This document shows, one piece after another, positions 23,797 through 34,226 of a stretch of 64,000 nucleotides of DNA. The stretch is from Incurvaria masculella. Taxonomy: Eukaryota > Arthropoda > Insecta > Lepidoptera > Incurvariidae. Position 1 is the first letter of the stretch; every line of letters begins with the position of its first letter. The DNA lies in contig OX335651.1 of the NCBI GenBank assembly GCA_946894095.1, positions 14,530,501 through 14,594,500 on the forward strand, read 5' to 3'. The notes under the pieces were generated by a model, which was given only the letters and a program-made list of their open reading frames with translations, had not been told where the DNA came from and did not search any database. A program made the position numbers and the translations under genes.

Positions 23797-24851
23797 AGGA
23801 TAGAAGGAGAGAGGAGATGTTTTTAACTCATATTACTAAGGATCGCAGCGTGACACTGTGCGGGGAAGCGGGGGGAAAATCGCTTCATGGTGGGGTCATG
23901 CACCGCCCATTTTTGCGAAATCCATCTACCGGAAGAATCGATATTTTGGTAGCAGCTATTCTGAGAGCTATTCTTAGTGGTTACAAGACTACAGCTAGAT
24001 GGCGCGTTTTAAATTTGACTAAGTGTTTTTTCTATAAAAAAACCTTAGAAATTTAAATCTATGCCTTCGCGCGGATTCAAATAATTTTATTTTAAAAATG
24101 TCATTAAAATTTGCATCATGAGATCAACATTCTTACCGTAAAACGAAAATAATTGCGCGCCATCTATCGGCACATAGCGAGAGCGATACATCGATACAAT
24201 AGTTAGCCTCGTTAGCCTCAGTGGCCCAGTGGCGCGACACTTCGGCGATCGCTCTCCGAAGTTAGGCAATGCTGGGTCCGGTCTGGTCTTGGATGGGTGA
24301 CCATTCGACCGTTGAGAGAGACTGGCCGTGGTTCGGATTCCACGTTAAGTCCCCTTCCTTACTTACTAGGTGGTATGGTTTATCCCGCCCGGGTTGGTAC
24401 CATCGCATTGGATGAACGTTGGTCGAAGCGGCAATGAAAATTGTCCGTGTTTTCCATCCAGTTCAATGTAGCCGTGCAATATAAGGAAGGTCCTGGCATG
24501 GCACCTAGTTCCCATGTGGTGTGTTGGGCTAATACCATGACAGAACTTGTGGTATTAGCCATCCATGTCCAGTCACATAAAAAAAAAAAAACAATGCTCG
24601 AATATTGACTCAAATTATAAAATATGAGGTGTTTTACTGACAAATAAAACGTAATTCCACCTACAAAATTTAGATTATTTTGTCCTGTGTAATGTTTGCA
24701 ACATTTTACACAAAATCACATCATGTAATCGACTGTTCGCCAAAAATTGCCACGCCTTCTTTATCACGTGGGCTGTGACGTAGCGACCCACTGGGTGGAC
24801 ACAGATCCAGTTTGCTTAGACCATCTCCTCTCTACCTCTATCCTCCGTGCT
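23797..24851. mobile_element. Candidate DNA element inserted in a SINE
   Basis: Its left end, CGGAGGATAGAAGGAGAGAG (from about 23797), is repeated inverted at the right end (about 24824-24851) with two or three mismatches over 27 bp. SINE sequence flanks it on both sides. It carries no transposase and itself hosts the 5S-headed SINE. Interior sequence near 23850-24060 is unique. The call rests only on the paired ends and the split SINE. Confidence 0.4.
24210..24592 (+). repeat. SINE with a 5S rRNA-derived head
   Basis: The head (about 24238-24291) contains CCGAAGTTAGGCAATGCTGG and CTTGGATGGGTGACC, which match the internal control region (A and C boxes) of 5S rRNA. The rest, from about 24318, is the same body and A tail as the tRNA-headed SINEs. 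It is therefore a composite with a 5S-type polymerase III promoter (SINE3-like). It is not a functional 5S gene, because the 5' and 3' stems of 5S rRNA are absent. Confidence 0.75.
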
Positions 24852-24879
24852 AATACCCAATGATATGTAAAATATATTA

Positions 24880-25006
24880 AGTCTACGCTAATACCACACA
24901 ACTACCGTCATTATATTATCCCATTACACCACATTCCCGAAGGAATTAGGTTCCATGCCAGGACCCTCCCTTTATGAGCACGGCTACACTGAACTCGATG
25001 GACTTA
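24880..25006 (-). repeat. SINE fragment, right part of an interrupted copy
   Basis: GCTAATACCACACAACTACC through CATTCCCGAAGGAATTAGGTT to GAGCACGGCTACACTGAACT. It continues the tail piece at 23757-23796. Confidence 0.55.
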
Positions 25007-25012
25007 ATCTGG

Positions 25013-25134
25013 ATTAAATCTGATGATTAGCCTAATTTCGCACCATGCTAACTGTCAAACGACGTGTTATTCGGTAAAGTGAACTGAAATTTACCAATTG
25101 GCATTGTACGAAATGCAACTAAATGTCAGATTAA
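25013..25134. repeat. Small inverted-repeat element, second copy
   Basis: Same element as 5905-6022 in opposite orientation: ATTAAATCTGATGATTAGCC arm, CAAACGACGTGTTATTCGG spacer, and the inverted arm ending ACTAAATGTCAGATTAAA. Confidence 0.6.
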
Positions 25135-25254
25135 ACTTTTACTATTCTCCCGGTGAGTTAAGTTGCCATGGTAACTACCGTGATCTTCCCGGCGTTCAGA
25201 GCTAGTTAGAAAACTTACCGACATATCGTAGTAAATTGAAATTAGCGTGTTGGG

Positions 25255-25592
25255 AAAAAAATCAAATCCTCGCTCCGGTCATGTACCACTTTATTTCACA
25301 TTTTGAGTTGGATAAGTGTATTTCGTTACGAATGCGGGCTGTTTCATGGTTTGGAACCCATGTAAAACTATAGGTACCCTTTAACTACTAAGGTTAAGGG
25401 TTGGTACCACCGCTTCGGATGGAACCATGGTGAAAGAGGCAATGAAAATTTCAGTACAATCCAGTTTAGTAAAGCCGTGCTCATAAAGGGAGGTCCTCGC
25501 ATGGCACCTAATGACTTCCGGATTGTGATGTATTGGGCTAATATTTGCCCAAGTTGTATGGTCTTACCGATCCATGTCAGGTAGCATAAAAA
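25255..25592 (+). repeat. SINE copy with A tail, head truncated
   Basis: Body from CACTCCGG-like sequence (TCGCTCCGGTCATGTACCAC) through CCATGTAAAACTATAGGTACC to GTAGCATAAAAAA. It has drifted from the reference copy and lacks the tRNA-like A box. Confidence 0.6.
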
Positions 25593-26799
25593 ACTACAAG
25601 TCGCGGTTAGCCGACACGAGGCTACGGAAAGACATCGGGTCCAACGATGTAACGTGCTCTTCGAAACCATAAAAAGTTACTTTTTAAAGTGGACTCCGAG
25701 AAAGTTGCTCGGGAACATGAACTTCCTAAATAACTTAGTTTTATGCCTCGTGTAAAATTTAAAGATACATTTCCCTGCGAACGGGGGAGTGCTGCTCTGT
25801 TGCTTTCAAGAGTTGAAACCGTAAAACTCGAGGCGTGGTGTGAAGTGTCGCTCACTGTTTATGAACATCGTCACGCTTATAATCTTCAACAATGGGGTAG
25901 GCAGATCATACAGTCCTGTGACCAATCTTCAAGAATAGATAATTTCAAGGTCGTATGTATCCTTCGATGGATGAGAGTCCAACGGGGCACCGCATTCATA
26001 GTGAAGTACTTGGGGGGTTAGTGATTTGAAACGCGCCGACTTGACCAATTATTCTCTTCTATTGTTACCCGCTATGAAAAGAAAAGATTTTGAACCCTAA
26101 TATCATATTGTTGAGTTTAGTATTCAAGAGTTACTGAGAATAGTCCGCTTTCAAACGGCAAAAGTCGTTATTAATATTTCAATAACATCAATTTCCTCAA
26201 GTGCAACCAAAATTATACATACGGACGTCGCTTGACATATTTTAAAACAATATGTAGAAAATGTCTATTGATTAAAATCCGGTTGCATACATGAAAGAAA
26301 TTCGCCGGTTGCCAAGTTAATTACATCCCTGTTCCCAACTATCAAATACTGTTCGACTCGAGTCCCTTTTGACTCTACAACGTGTGCTGATCACTGCCCC
26401 TTGATTTTTCTCATGAAGAATGTCACCATACTCGGCTGAGTGCAAGCCTGAAGATTGGATGTCAACATTTTATAACTTTTCTCCTAAAGCAATATCAGCT
26501 ATATACTATAATATATATATGCTCGAAAAAGGTAGAGGAAAGTCTCTACTTTTGAGTTGTCCTGTGTGAACTAGTATAAAATAGAGAAGCTCATCAATGA
26601 GTTTAGCGGATTCACGTGATGTTTTTGTACTACTTTCGCGGAAAGAAAACATGAGGAAATCTGAACTATTACCGGGAGTAACATTTGTCGTAGAGGGTAG
26701 TATTAAATTTTCAGATTCAATTAAACTCCGTCGATTATTCTATAGATATTGGAGTAACTACATAATGTACATGCCATGTGAATAGTATCCTAACACTTT
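25593..26799. other. Stretch without recognisable gene
   Basis: A 92-aa ORF (25743-26021) and smaller frames have no domain I recognise. Otherwise AT-rich and repeat-poor. Confidence 0.35.
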
Positions 26800-28490
26800 T
26801 CTCACTCAGAGAGCCACTACTCTGAGCTCTAGACCTCGCAAATCTATTTTAGCATAACTCAAAACTGAATATTTTTTTCTCACTTGGTACTTTACTAACG
26901 CTTAAAATTGTTTTGTCACAAAACAATGTTTTGGTGACATCTTTTAACATATTTGAAAAAACAAAATTTCACGAGTAGCAGGACAGCCGGACATACGAAA
27001 GCATTTTTGACCAAGCTGAGACGGAGACGTTTCGTTAACGCTTCGCTCAGTCAAATATAGTAGTCGTGCATTTGCGCTATTTTCAGGCATCTTTATGGTA
27101 ATATGAAACGGAGGTGTAAACTAAGTTTGCGGGTCGGACGCAAGTTCGCGAGTATGTGTGAAGACCTGCGACGCTTGAAGTAGGCTCTCGTGCGACCCCA
27201 CGCAGCCTCTACAGTTTAATGTCGATCCAGTGACACTAAAACATTTTTACGTCCTGCTTTGCGCACTAAAAATATTACGGCATGTCTTACTACATAAAAA
27301 CAAGGCAAGAAATTCCTAAAATGGACGTCCCCATATTTATGCCGGAGACGATATTGTGCAGGTAATAAAACGTTACGCGGCCAGGCCGGCGTCTGATGAG
27401 GCTGGGTTAAGCTGAAGGTTTAGGGATGCTGAGAGCCTTGCAGTGAAGGAGGGACTTGGGGTTTGCAGGGAGGCTACAGTATTTAAGTATGTATCTTCCA
27501 AACTTTTTTATTTATCATTTTGTATATTGATCAAATATTTATACGTCCAAAACTACAGGAAACAAAATTTATAGGGTCTGTCAAGACAATAACGCATATT
27601 CTCTATTTGTATCAGAGAAAGCTCTATTCTTAGCTTTATATGAAAAACAACAAATTTAAATGAAGAAGGATTTTCGTTAACCGGCAGGAGTATTTATGAA
27701 TTTCTAATATTTTTCGCTGTTTGCATGAAGGCTATTTCCCCATTTGTTTTCAGACCGAAATCGCTCAAATAGTATAGGGTGGTTAAAACAGATAATTGTC
27801 CCCCTTATACAGGCTCACAGTCAGAATAAAACATTCGTTATAGTTATTTTTTAAATTATGATTAGTTTTACTGTTAGGACAGTAGAAGAAGCGAATTACC
27901 TTTTAATATTGATCTGAACCCATCCGATTCAAATTGAATTATCAACTTTAACAATGTTTGAAATCATTAAGTTGCCACATATTTTTTTATTCTTGTTCTG
28001 TGTATTATTTTGCACATTGTTGTAAAAAATATCCAAGTAAAGTGTAAATTGACAACGTCTAAGCGAGCGCATTGGTATTCACGTATACATGATAAAAAAC
28101 CTGTACGTTCGGGAGTCATACAAGTTTTATGAAAATAGTTTTGCATAACTCAAATCAATTATCAGTTTGCGACATAAATACATAGGAAAAATGGTAATTC
28201 ATAAAACATACATGTGTATCAAGTAAGTTTTATATGGCATAGTGTTGACCGAGCAAAGAGTGAAGTTCGTACGTTTCAGATTCGGAAAAAATGCTTTCGT
28301 ATGTCCAGAATACCCGGGTCTACAGGTCGCATTTCTCAAACCGATTCTCGTGAAATTTTAAGAGCAGGATGGATAAATATATATTTTTTTTAGTCGAGTT
28401 GGTTTTTTTTACCAAATTTGGATTTTTTTTTAATCATGTCAAATGTTAAAAAAGACAAACTCGCGAGGTCTGCAGGTCAGATAACCACTA
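26800..28490. mobile_element. Candidate DNA transposon relic with ~240-bp inverted ends
   Basis: The left end (about 26800-27060) and right end (about 28245-28490) are imperfect inverted repeats. Shared words in inverted order include CACTA near the tips, AGACCTCGC, AAAATTTCACGAG, GGACATACGAAAGCATTTTT and the GAAACGT...CGCTC block. The 1.2-kb interior has no long ORF, so it is non-autonomous or decayed. A lone relative of the end lies at 11236-11420. Confidence 0.5.
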
Positions 28491-29125
28491 GTATATACCT
28501 ACCTGTGAAGACTACACGGGGTGTAGAACCCTGTTTGATTTAGGCATAAAATAATGTATTCCTTTTTTGGCGACGTATTTAGTTGCAAATAGGCATAGCA
28601 TAATCGATACATTTTTTAAATAACTGGTAACAAAAAAGCTTCCAGTCATAGAACTTTGAAGTTAGCTTATTATCCTTCGAGGAAGGAAAGAGGACCTCTC
28701 GTCCCATGTTTGTACTCCATGAGCGTACCGTATGGCATGGTACGGCGTTCGGGGATTTCCGGGGCGGGATGGGAATCTCGCGTTGAGTGGTTTCTTTACA
28801 CCTTGTATTATACGGACTTGTTACGGCTATTTGGAGAAGAATATGTTATGAGTGTTTCGCTAGAAAAGTATTTCACGTTTCTCTATCCGATTTCAAGTAG
28901 AATAAATCAAATTTATATGAATAATTAATAATAATTAAAATTGTGAATGCAAGTACTTTTTTAATGAGGTCACAAATGTTTAGATGATTTAAGAAATCAA
29001 AACACTTCAAGAATGGTTTTTGATTTCTTAAATAATATGACAATTTTAAGAAGATGTCCGATAAGCACAATATTTTGCTATTACCGTATTTATTTAGAAA
29101 GTCATGTTGCGTTAATTCTAATTTA
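28491..29125. other. Stretch without recognisable gene
   Basis: A 90-aa ORF at 28656-28928 has no known domain. AT-rich otherwise. Confidence 0.35.
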
Positions 29126-29662
29126 TTAAGGTGGCCCTTACCGCTCACTCCCCATGCAACTGTGGAGCACATATTTTTTGTCGTAGATCTGAAATGAAAC
29201 TCAAAATAGCTTTATTTGATTGAGCTAGATCCTTGATGACCATTGGCATTGCATAAATGTGTTTGGTTTCTGAGTTATAAGGGCCGAAAGTTTGAATGTT
29301 TCGCGAGTTTCAAACAATAGATAAGTTTGGACGTGGATTACTCAACGATAAACAAAACAAACTAAAAAAATTTAGTCATCAAGCCTACTTTCTTCCATAA
29401 AGATTTAAAATTAGTTTTATTTTTATTTGATTTTCTACTACAGCGTTCATGATTTACTTTCGTAGTTTCATAATTAAAATGTTTGTAATATTTTTAAGAC
29501 TAAATTAAACACCATGCGCGTTGTTTGCTTTGTAGACGCATTGCATCCTCTTCATCACAAAGACTGTCTTTTTCTTTAAAGTAGAGACAGTGCCACAGCG
29601 CAATAGAACGGTTTTGTGCCGTGCATAACATAAGTTAGTCCCGTCGGGAAGGGCCAACTTAA
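29126..29662 (+). mobile_element. TTAA MITE (GGTGGCCC ends), copy 1
   Basis: About 530 bp bounded by TTAAGGTGGCCC (29126-29137) and GGGCCAACTTAA (29651-29662). It contains the family's internal phrases GTGTTTGGTTTCTGAGTTATAAGG and AGCGCAATAGAACGGTTTTG. The right-hand TTAA is also the left-hand TTAA of the next copy. TTAA duplications are typical of piggyBac-type insertion, although the termini differ from classical piggyBac. Confidence 0.7.
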
Positions 29663-30207
29663 GGTGGGCCATCCCGCTCAACTCCACATACAAATGGGGA
29701 AAGAAGATCACGCCCATATTTCTTGTCAAAGATCCCAAATTTTGCTCAAAATAGCTTTATTTGATCGAACTAGATGTCTGATGATCGTGGGCATTGTAAA
29801 ATTGTGTTTGGTTTCTAAGTTATAAGGTCCGAAAGTTCGAATTTTTCGCGCGTTTTATACAATAACTTTGGAGGTGGATTACGCAATGATAAAGTAAGAC
29901 CATCTTAAAAAGATTCGTCATCAGACATAGCTTATTTAATGAAGATTTATAATCTATTTGGTTTTTGTTAGATTTTTGACTACAGCGGTCGTCGTTTACT
30001 TTTAGCTAAAATTCGTTTGTAATTAAAATTTTCGTAAATCTTACCAAATCATACAGTATGCACATTGTCTTTTTTTTAGACATGTGGCATCTTTCTCATC
30101 ACGGAGCCTGTCTTTTTCTTTGAAAGAGAGAAGGTCCCAGAGCGCAACAGAACGGTTTTGTACCGTGCCCGCGAATGAGTTAGCCCCGCCGGGTTGGGTC
30201 ACCTTAA
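29659..30207 (+). mobile_element. TTAA MITE, copy 2 in direct tandem
   Basis: Starts TTAAGGTGGGCC and ends GGTCACCTTAA at 30207. It follows copy 1 head to tail, sharing one TTAA (29659-29662). It is collinear with the inverted copy at 43227-43776. No coding function; small ORFs inside are incidental. Confidence 0.75.
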
Positions 30208-32090
30208 CAACGCAGATCTGTATTATACATAAATCTAGACGATTTTAAGATATAAATTTCGAGGATGAAAGTCGATTTCGTTCGTCGTCAATGGTGAGCA
30301 CGTTTTCAAGGAGAAGAATCAGTGCGCACACCTTGCGCGGTCGGCTCCCGGACGTCAAGTCAAGTTTGACAGTTCATCTGGCCGAACTACTGACTCAAGG
30401 AAAACTGACAGTTCGTTAGAATGCTCTCGGAATGATATGTCAAACATAGGTTCTGTGAGTAGATGGCGCTAACAACCGTAAATGCATAGGATGACTTTTT
30501 CATTCTGCGACATACATAAAAAATGTAAAAATGTAAATGCATGTATAAATCAACCATGAAGCAAAGACACATTAATTAAAGAAAGAGCGCAGTAAAAAAA
30601 TCTGCAAATATGCTGCAAGGCTGGACCCGAATCAGCAAAACATACCATTCGCAGATATTTCGTCTTCCAATTTCGCCACCTGCTTTTATTCCCATAATTT
30701 GTAATACTCCTACTTTCCCTCCTTCCGTAATCAATGCCTCCTACTAACACAGTGTTTAATATTATACCTACATACATTTACTTAACGCTTCATAATAATG
30801 AACATATATAGTTATATCATTAAGCGATCCTCTGCCTAAAGTAACAATTAATTAGCGAATTCTAGGGATGGTTAGGTTAAGGTATGTCGCTAGTTAAACG
30901 CAGATTAATCAGCTCCGTCGGTATTAGTATCACAAATTAATTGTATTGAAATGCTCTCGATTCGAATAAGATTGATTATGCTCGAGTGACCACTTGAACG
31001 TAAATACCCGCATAAGTGTCGACCTAATCTGTTCATTTCGAGAGTGCTACTAACTAGCGGGGCGGGGGAGAGGAAGGCAGGGGGGGGAGGGTGAGGACGG
31101 AGGGCGACTCCGCTGGACAAATGAACAATAAATAATACATAAACCGAAGGGCTGAGGGTTGTTTAGTCCGTCGAGCCTATTTAGCCACTTTGACGGTTCG
31201 CGGGTGTCACGAAGCCGATGAGATGGAAAATCAGAATATTTACTTTATCCATCGAAGTTAATAAAACCAGATACGAAAAATTAATGAATATATAAATAAA
31301 TATATAATATATATAAGGATAAAAAAATGGATACGAAACCCTAAAAATTGACGGAGTTGTATGTATTACTTGATCTTAGTACAGTCGAAGTGGTGGGTTG
31401 TATCTCGTTGTTTTCATTCACCGTAAGCGTTCGCATTACAAAATTCAAGATGCAATTCTTAAATATGATTCGCGCTGTAAATTGGCGCAAAATACTTCAT
31501 TAAATTTATCATAAAACTTTAATGCAGCTAATACCTAACATAGTTAACACATAAATCGTCACAGGTGCCACAGTATCTGGTTCCGCAACTAAACGTCAGA
31601 TTTAATCGCTCACTTACTTTTTCACCCGCTTAGCTCATTTACCACGGTAATCCCTCGGAATGTGCGACGAGCCCATTGTTGTAACATCCAGCTATTGCGA
31701 CAAAGTCTAGCCCAACATTAAGTTTTCTCACAATGTTTTCATTCACGCGTGAATCATTCGTGATACAATGAGCTTATCAAACAAGCAGGAAAGTGATGCA
31801 TCAAACGTGTATAGAACAAACGCTTTCTTATTGAGAAGCTTCACGCACCAAACCCACCCCTTTTACGCCAACTGAGAAAACAATATATATTAAAAATCCT
31901 AAGCTAAATTTATAACCCTAACATAATCACCTATCAAAAACCCTAAGTTAACGAACTGTCAAGTTTTGCAAGTCACTGTAACCAGAGCGTAAAAATAGCT
32001 AATTATATGCAGTTGCTGGCACAACTTTTTACGACTTTGCAATAGTTTAAAATAGATAACATGAAATACCATCGTACAAGATCAAAAAAA
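30208..32090. other. Stretch with an unnamed repeat copy and a G-rich run
   Basis: 30545-30790 holds copy 1 of the unnamed repeat described at 38505-38790. A G-rich purine run lies at about 31058-31100 and could form a quadruplex. One arm of the small inverted-repeat element is seen near 31585-31615. No gene recognised. Confidence 0.4.
30545..30790 (+). repeat. Unnamed dispersed repeat, copy 1
   Basis: Runs from ATTAATTAAAGAAAGAGCGC through AAGGCTGGACCCGAATCAGC to CCTCCTACTAACACAGTG. It is closely matched at 38505-38790 and more loosely at 41248-41495, all in the same orientation. There are no inverted ends and no ORF of note. Confidence 0.6.
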
Positions 32091-32749
32091 AAATTTAACA
32101 AAAAAAATAACCGACTTCAAAGAAAAAGCACTAAAAAGTAAAAAATAATGTTCATTTTTGTAGTTACGATTTCTGTTATTTTTTGAGTCGGCGTCAGCCG
32201 GGCACGCGCTGCGCCAATCAAGAGAACCTAACCTAATCTAACCTAAACTAACCTAACCTAACCTAACCTAACCTAACCTAACCTTGGCTGACACCGACTC
32301 AAAAAATAACAGAAATCGTAACTACAAAAATGAACATTATTTTTTACTTTTTAGTGCTTTTTCTTTGAAGTCGGTTATTTTTTTTGTTAATTTTTTTTTA
32401 TTTGTTAATTTTTAGTGAATCTGAAGTAAACTTACTAATTTGTACACGTCCTTTCCAATAAAAAAAGAATCACCGAAATCGGTTGGCGTTATATTGAGTT
32501 ATTCGTCCATTTGTCGCGCACATCTTAATACAAATTTAAGACTTTTATGATTTTCTCATGGATATCATTGTCAGAACTTAACCAAATTAAAATGGGACCA
32601 CTTGGGAAGCACTAGCTATCATTTAAAAAAATAATCATCAAAATCGGTTCACCCAGGAAAAAGTTATGAGGTAACAAACATAAAAAAAAAACAAAAAAAA
32701 AACATACAGACGAATTGATAACCTCCTCCTTTTTTTGAAGTCGGTTAAA
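32091..32749. mobile_element. Palindromic non-autonomous element with AACCGACTTCAA ends
   Basis: The arms at 32091-32199 and about 32286-32397 are almost perfect inverted repeats of roughly 110 bp (AACCGACTTCAAAGAAAAAG at 32109-32128 is mirrored at 32356-32375). A third, outer inverted end (TTTTTTTGAAGTCGGTT) lies at about 32732-32748. The region 32398-32730 has CCGAAATCGGTTGGCGTT-like and GGTTCACCCAGGAAAAAG-like phrases common in lepidopteran repeats. No ORF. The loop contains a telomere-type repeat, listed separately. Confidence 0.65.
32226..32283. repeat. Interstitial (CCTAA)n, insect telomere-type repeat
   Basis: Eleven or so units, mostly exact CCTAA with two or three variants on the left (CTAATCTAACCTAAACTAACC). 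The complement is TTAGG, the telomere unit of most insects including Lepidoptera. It occupies the loop of the palindrome at 32091-32397. Confidence 0.85.
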
Positions 32750-32774
32750 AATCACGTTTTTTGTATAGGGGCTT

Positions 32775-32962
32775 TAATATTAATAATTTTATTTTTTTTC
32801 CTTTTTTCTGTTACAGCGGTCAAATAAATATACACAACGTGAAAATTTAACGATTAACGAGATACAGCCTTGACGGACGGACGGGTGGACGGATGGGCGG
32901 ATGTCCGGACGGACAGCGAAAGCTTAGTAATAGGTTTCCATATGGGTACGGAACCCTAAAAG
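32775..32962 (-). mobile_element. (GTCY)n-type MITE, partial
   Basis: Contains TTACAGCGG, a GAGATACAGCC block, a degraded GGAC/GGAT microsatellite (32874-32922) and the end GGTACGGAACCCTAAAA. The CCGGCCAAGTGC end is missing. Confidence 0.6.
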
Positions 32963-33913
32963 GGACTATTTAATTACATAACGAGTTGATGGCGTGGGTG
33001 GGTCGCTGGGTTTTTTGTAAAGGTTTTGTAAAAGGGAGGCCTATATAGGTTCGCAAAAAGAAATGGTATGTGGTCCACAAAAGAAGGTGGGACGACTCAC
33101 CACGATGGAGACTTCCAGACGTGTGCGGGTGGCCACCACACTACTCCTTCTCCCACAGGATGCGGGGAACAAAAACGCTGCGTCCTCGACGATGAAGAGC
33201 AAAGAAAGTCCTTTCGATTGTTCGTAGGTTTCGAGCACACGCGGTACTGACGAGGTACTCCTGGGTACCTAAGGACCCGGCGGTGGTGAGATAGTTTTGG
33301 CGGAACCGGTGCTACGGTGACATGGCGTGTCCGTGCATCGCGGTATCAAAAATTACGCTGAAAGCTGGGCCTTTCAGCCTTTTCAGCAGACGCTGTCAAT
33401 ATTCGCTCCATCAGGTGAAAGAGATAGAGGGACATGTGTATGCGGGGAACAAGGATAGGACTAGGGTCATGCACATTACACAGCCATAGAGAACGCGAAG
33501 ACATTATGGCCTAACCACGAGTATTGCCGCACATCGCCGTCAATGTAGATATATTTATTTAGACAAGGAAGACCTGACACGAAGACAACCCGTTGCGTAA
33601 TATCGCAACGGCTTGGTGTATCATGAGCTTTCCCACGGGAATTTACGATTCGGCAGTGGAAATGAGCGATTTTAAAGCACAGTTGCTGCGTCATACCCAC
33701 TACCAGTGAAAAGACCGGTGCTGCTCCTCAGTAATTAGCAGCAATTGATGTCGCTGTTTGTTTATGGAGTCGTTACAACGCATCGGGGCTCAGCCCGGCA
33801 ATTATAGCGGCGTCGTGTCATGTATGCGCGTGGAGAACTATTCGGGATTGTAGATCGTCCATTGTTAGCCGTCCTTATCGCTGGTCCTTACATAACTGAT
33901 TGTATGATCATAC
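32963..33913. other. Stretch without recognisable gene
   Basis: GC-richer than its surroundings from 33060 to 33400. Short ORFs (60-74 aa) have no domain. It could be an unrecognised retroelement fragment. Confidence 0.3.
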
Positions 33914-34226
33914 AAAAAAACCGGCCAAGTGCGAGCTGGACTCACACACGACGGGTTCCGTACCATTACACAAGATTTGACCCAAATTACGTTTCTTGTA
34001 TTATTATTCGTTTTCCGTTTCCTTTCCCCCTTTAATTTCCATTGTTTTTTTTATTTTTACTATTTGTTGTCATAGCGGCAACAGAAATACACTCTCTGAG
34101 AAAATTTTAGCTGTCTACCTATTACGGTTCATAAGATACAGCCCTGTGACAGATGGACGGAAGGACGGATAGCGCAGGCCTAGTAATAGGGTTCCGTTTG
34201 GCACCCTTTAGGTACAGAACCCTAAC
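33914..34226 (-). mobile_element. (GTCY)n-type MITE
   Basis: From AAAAAACCGGCCAAGTGCGAG to GGTACAGAACCCTAAC, including TCATAGCGGCAACAGAAATAC, CCTATTACGGTTCATAAGAT and a shortened GGACGGA tract. Confidence 0.75.

Noticed and set aside
24238..24291. 5S rRNA gene
   Set aside because: Only the internal promoter region is present; the paired 5' and 3' ends of 5S rRNA are missing and SINE body follows.
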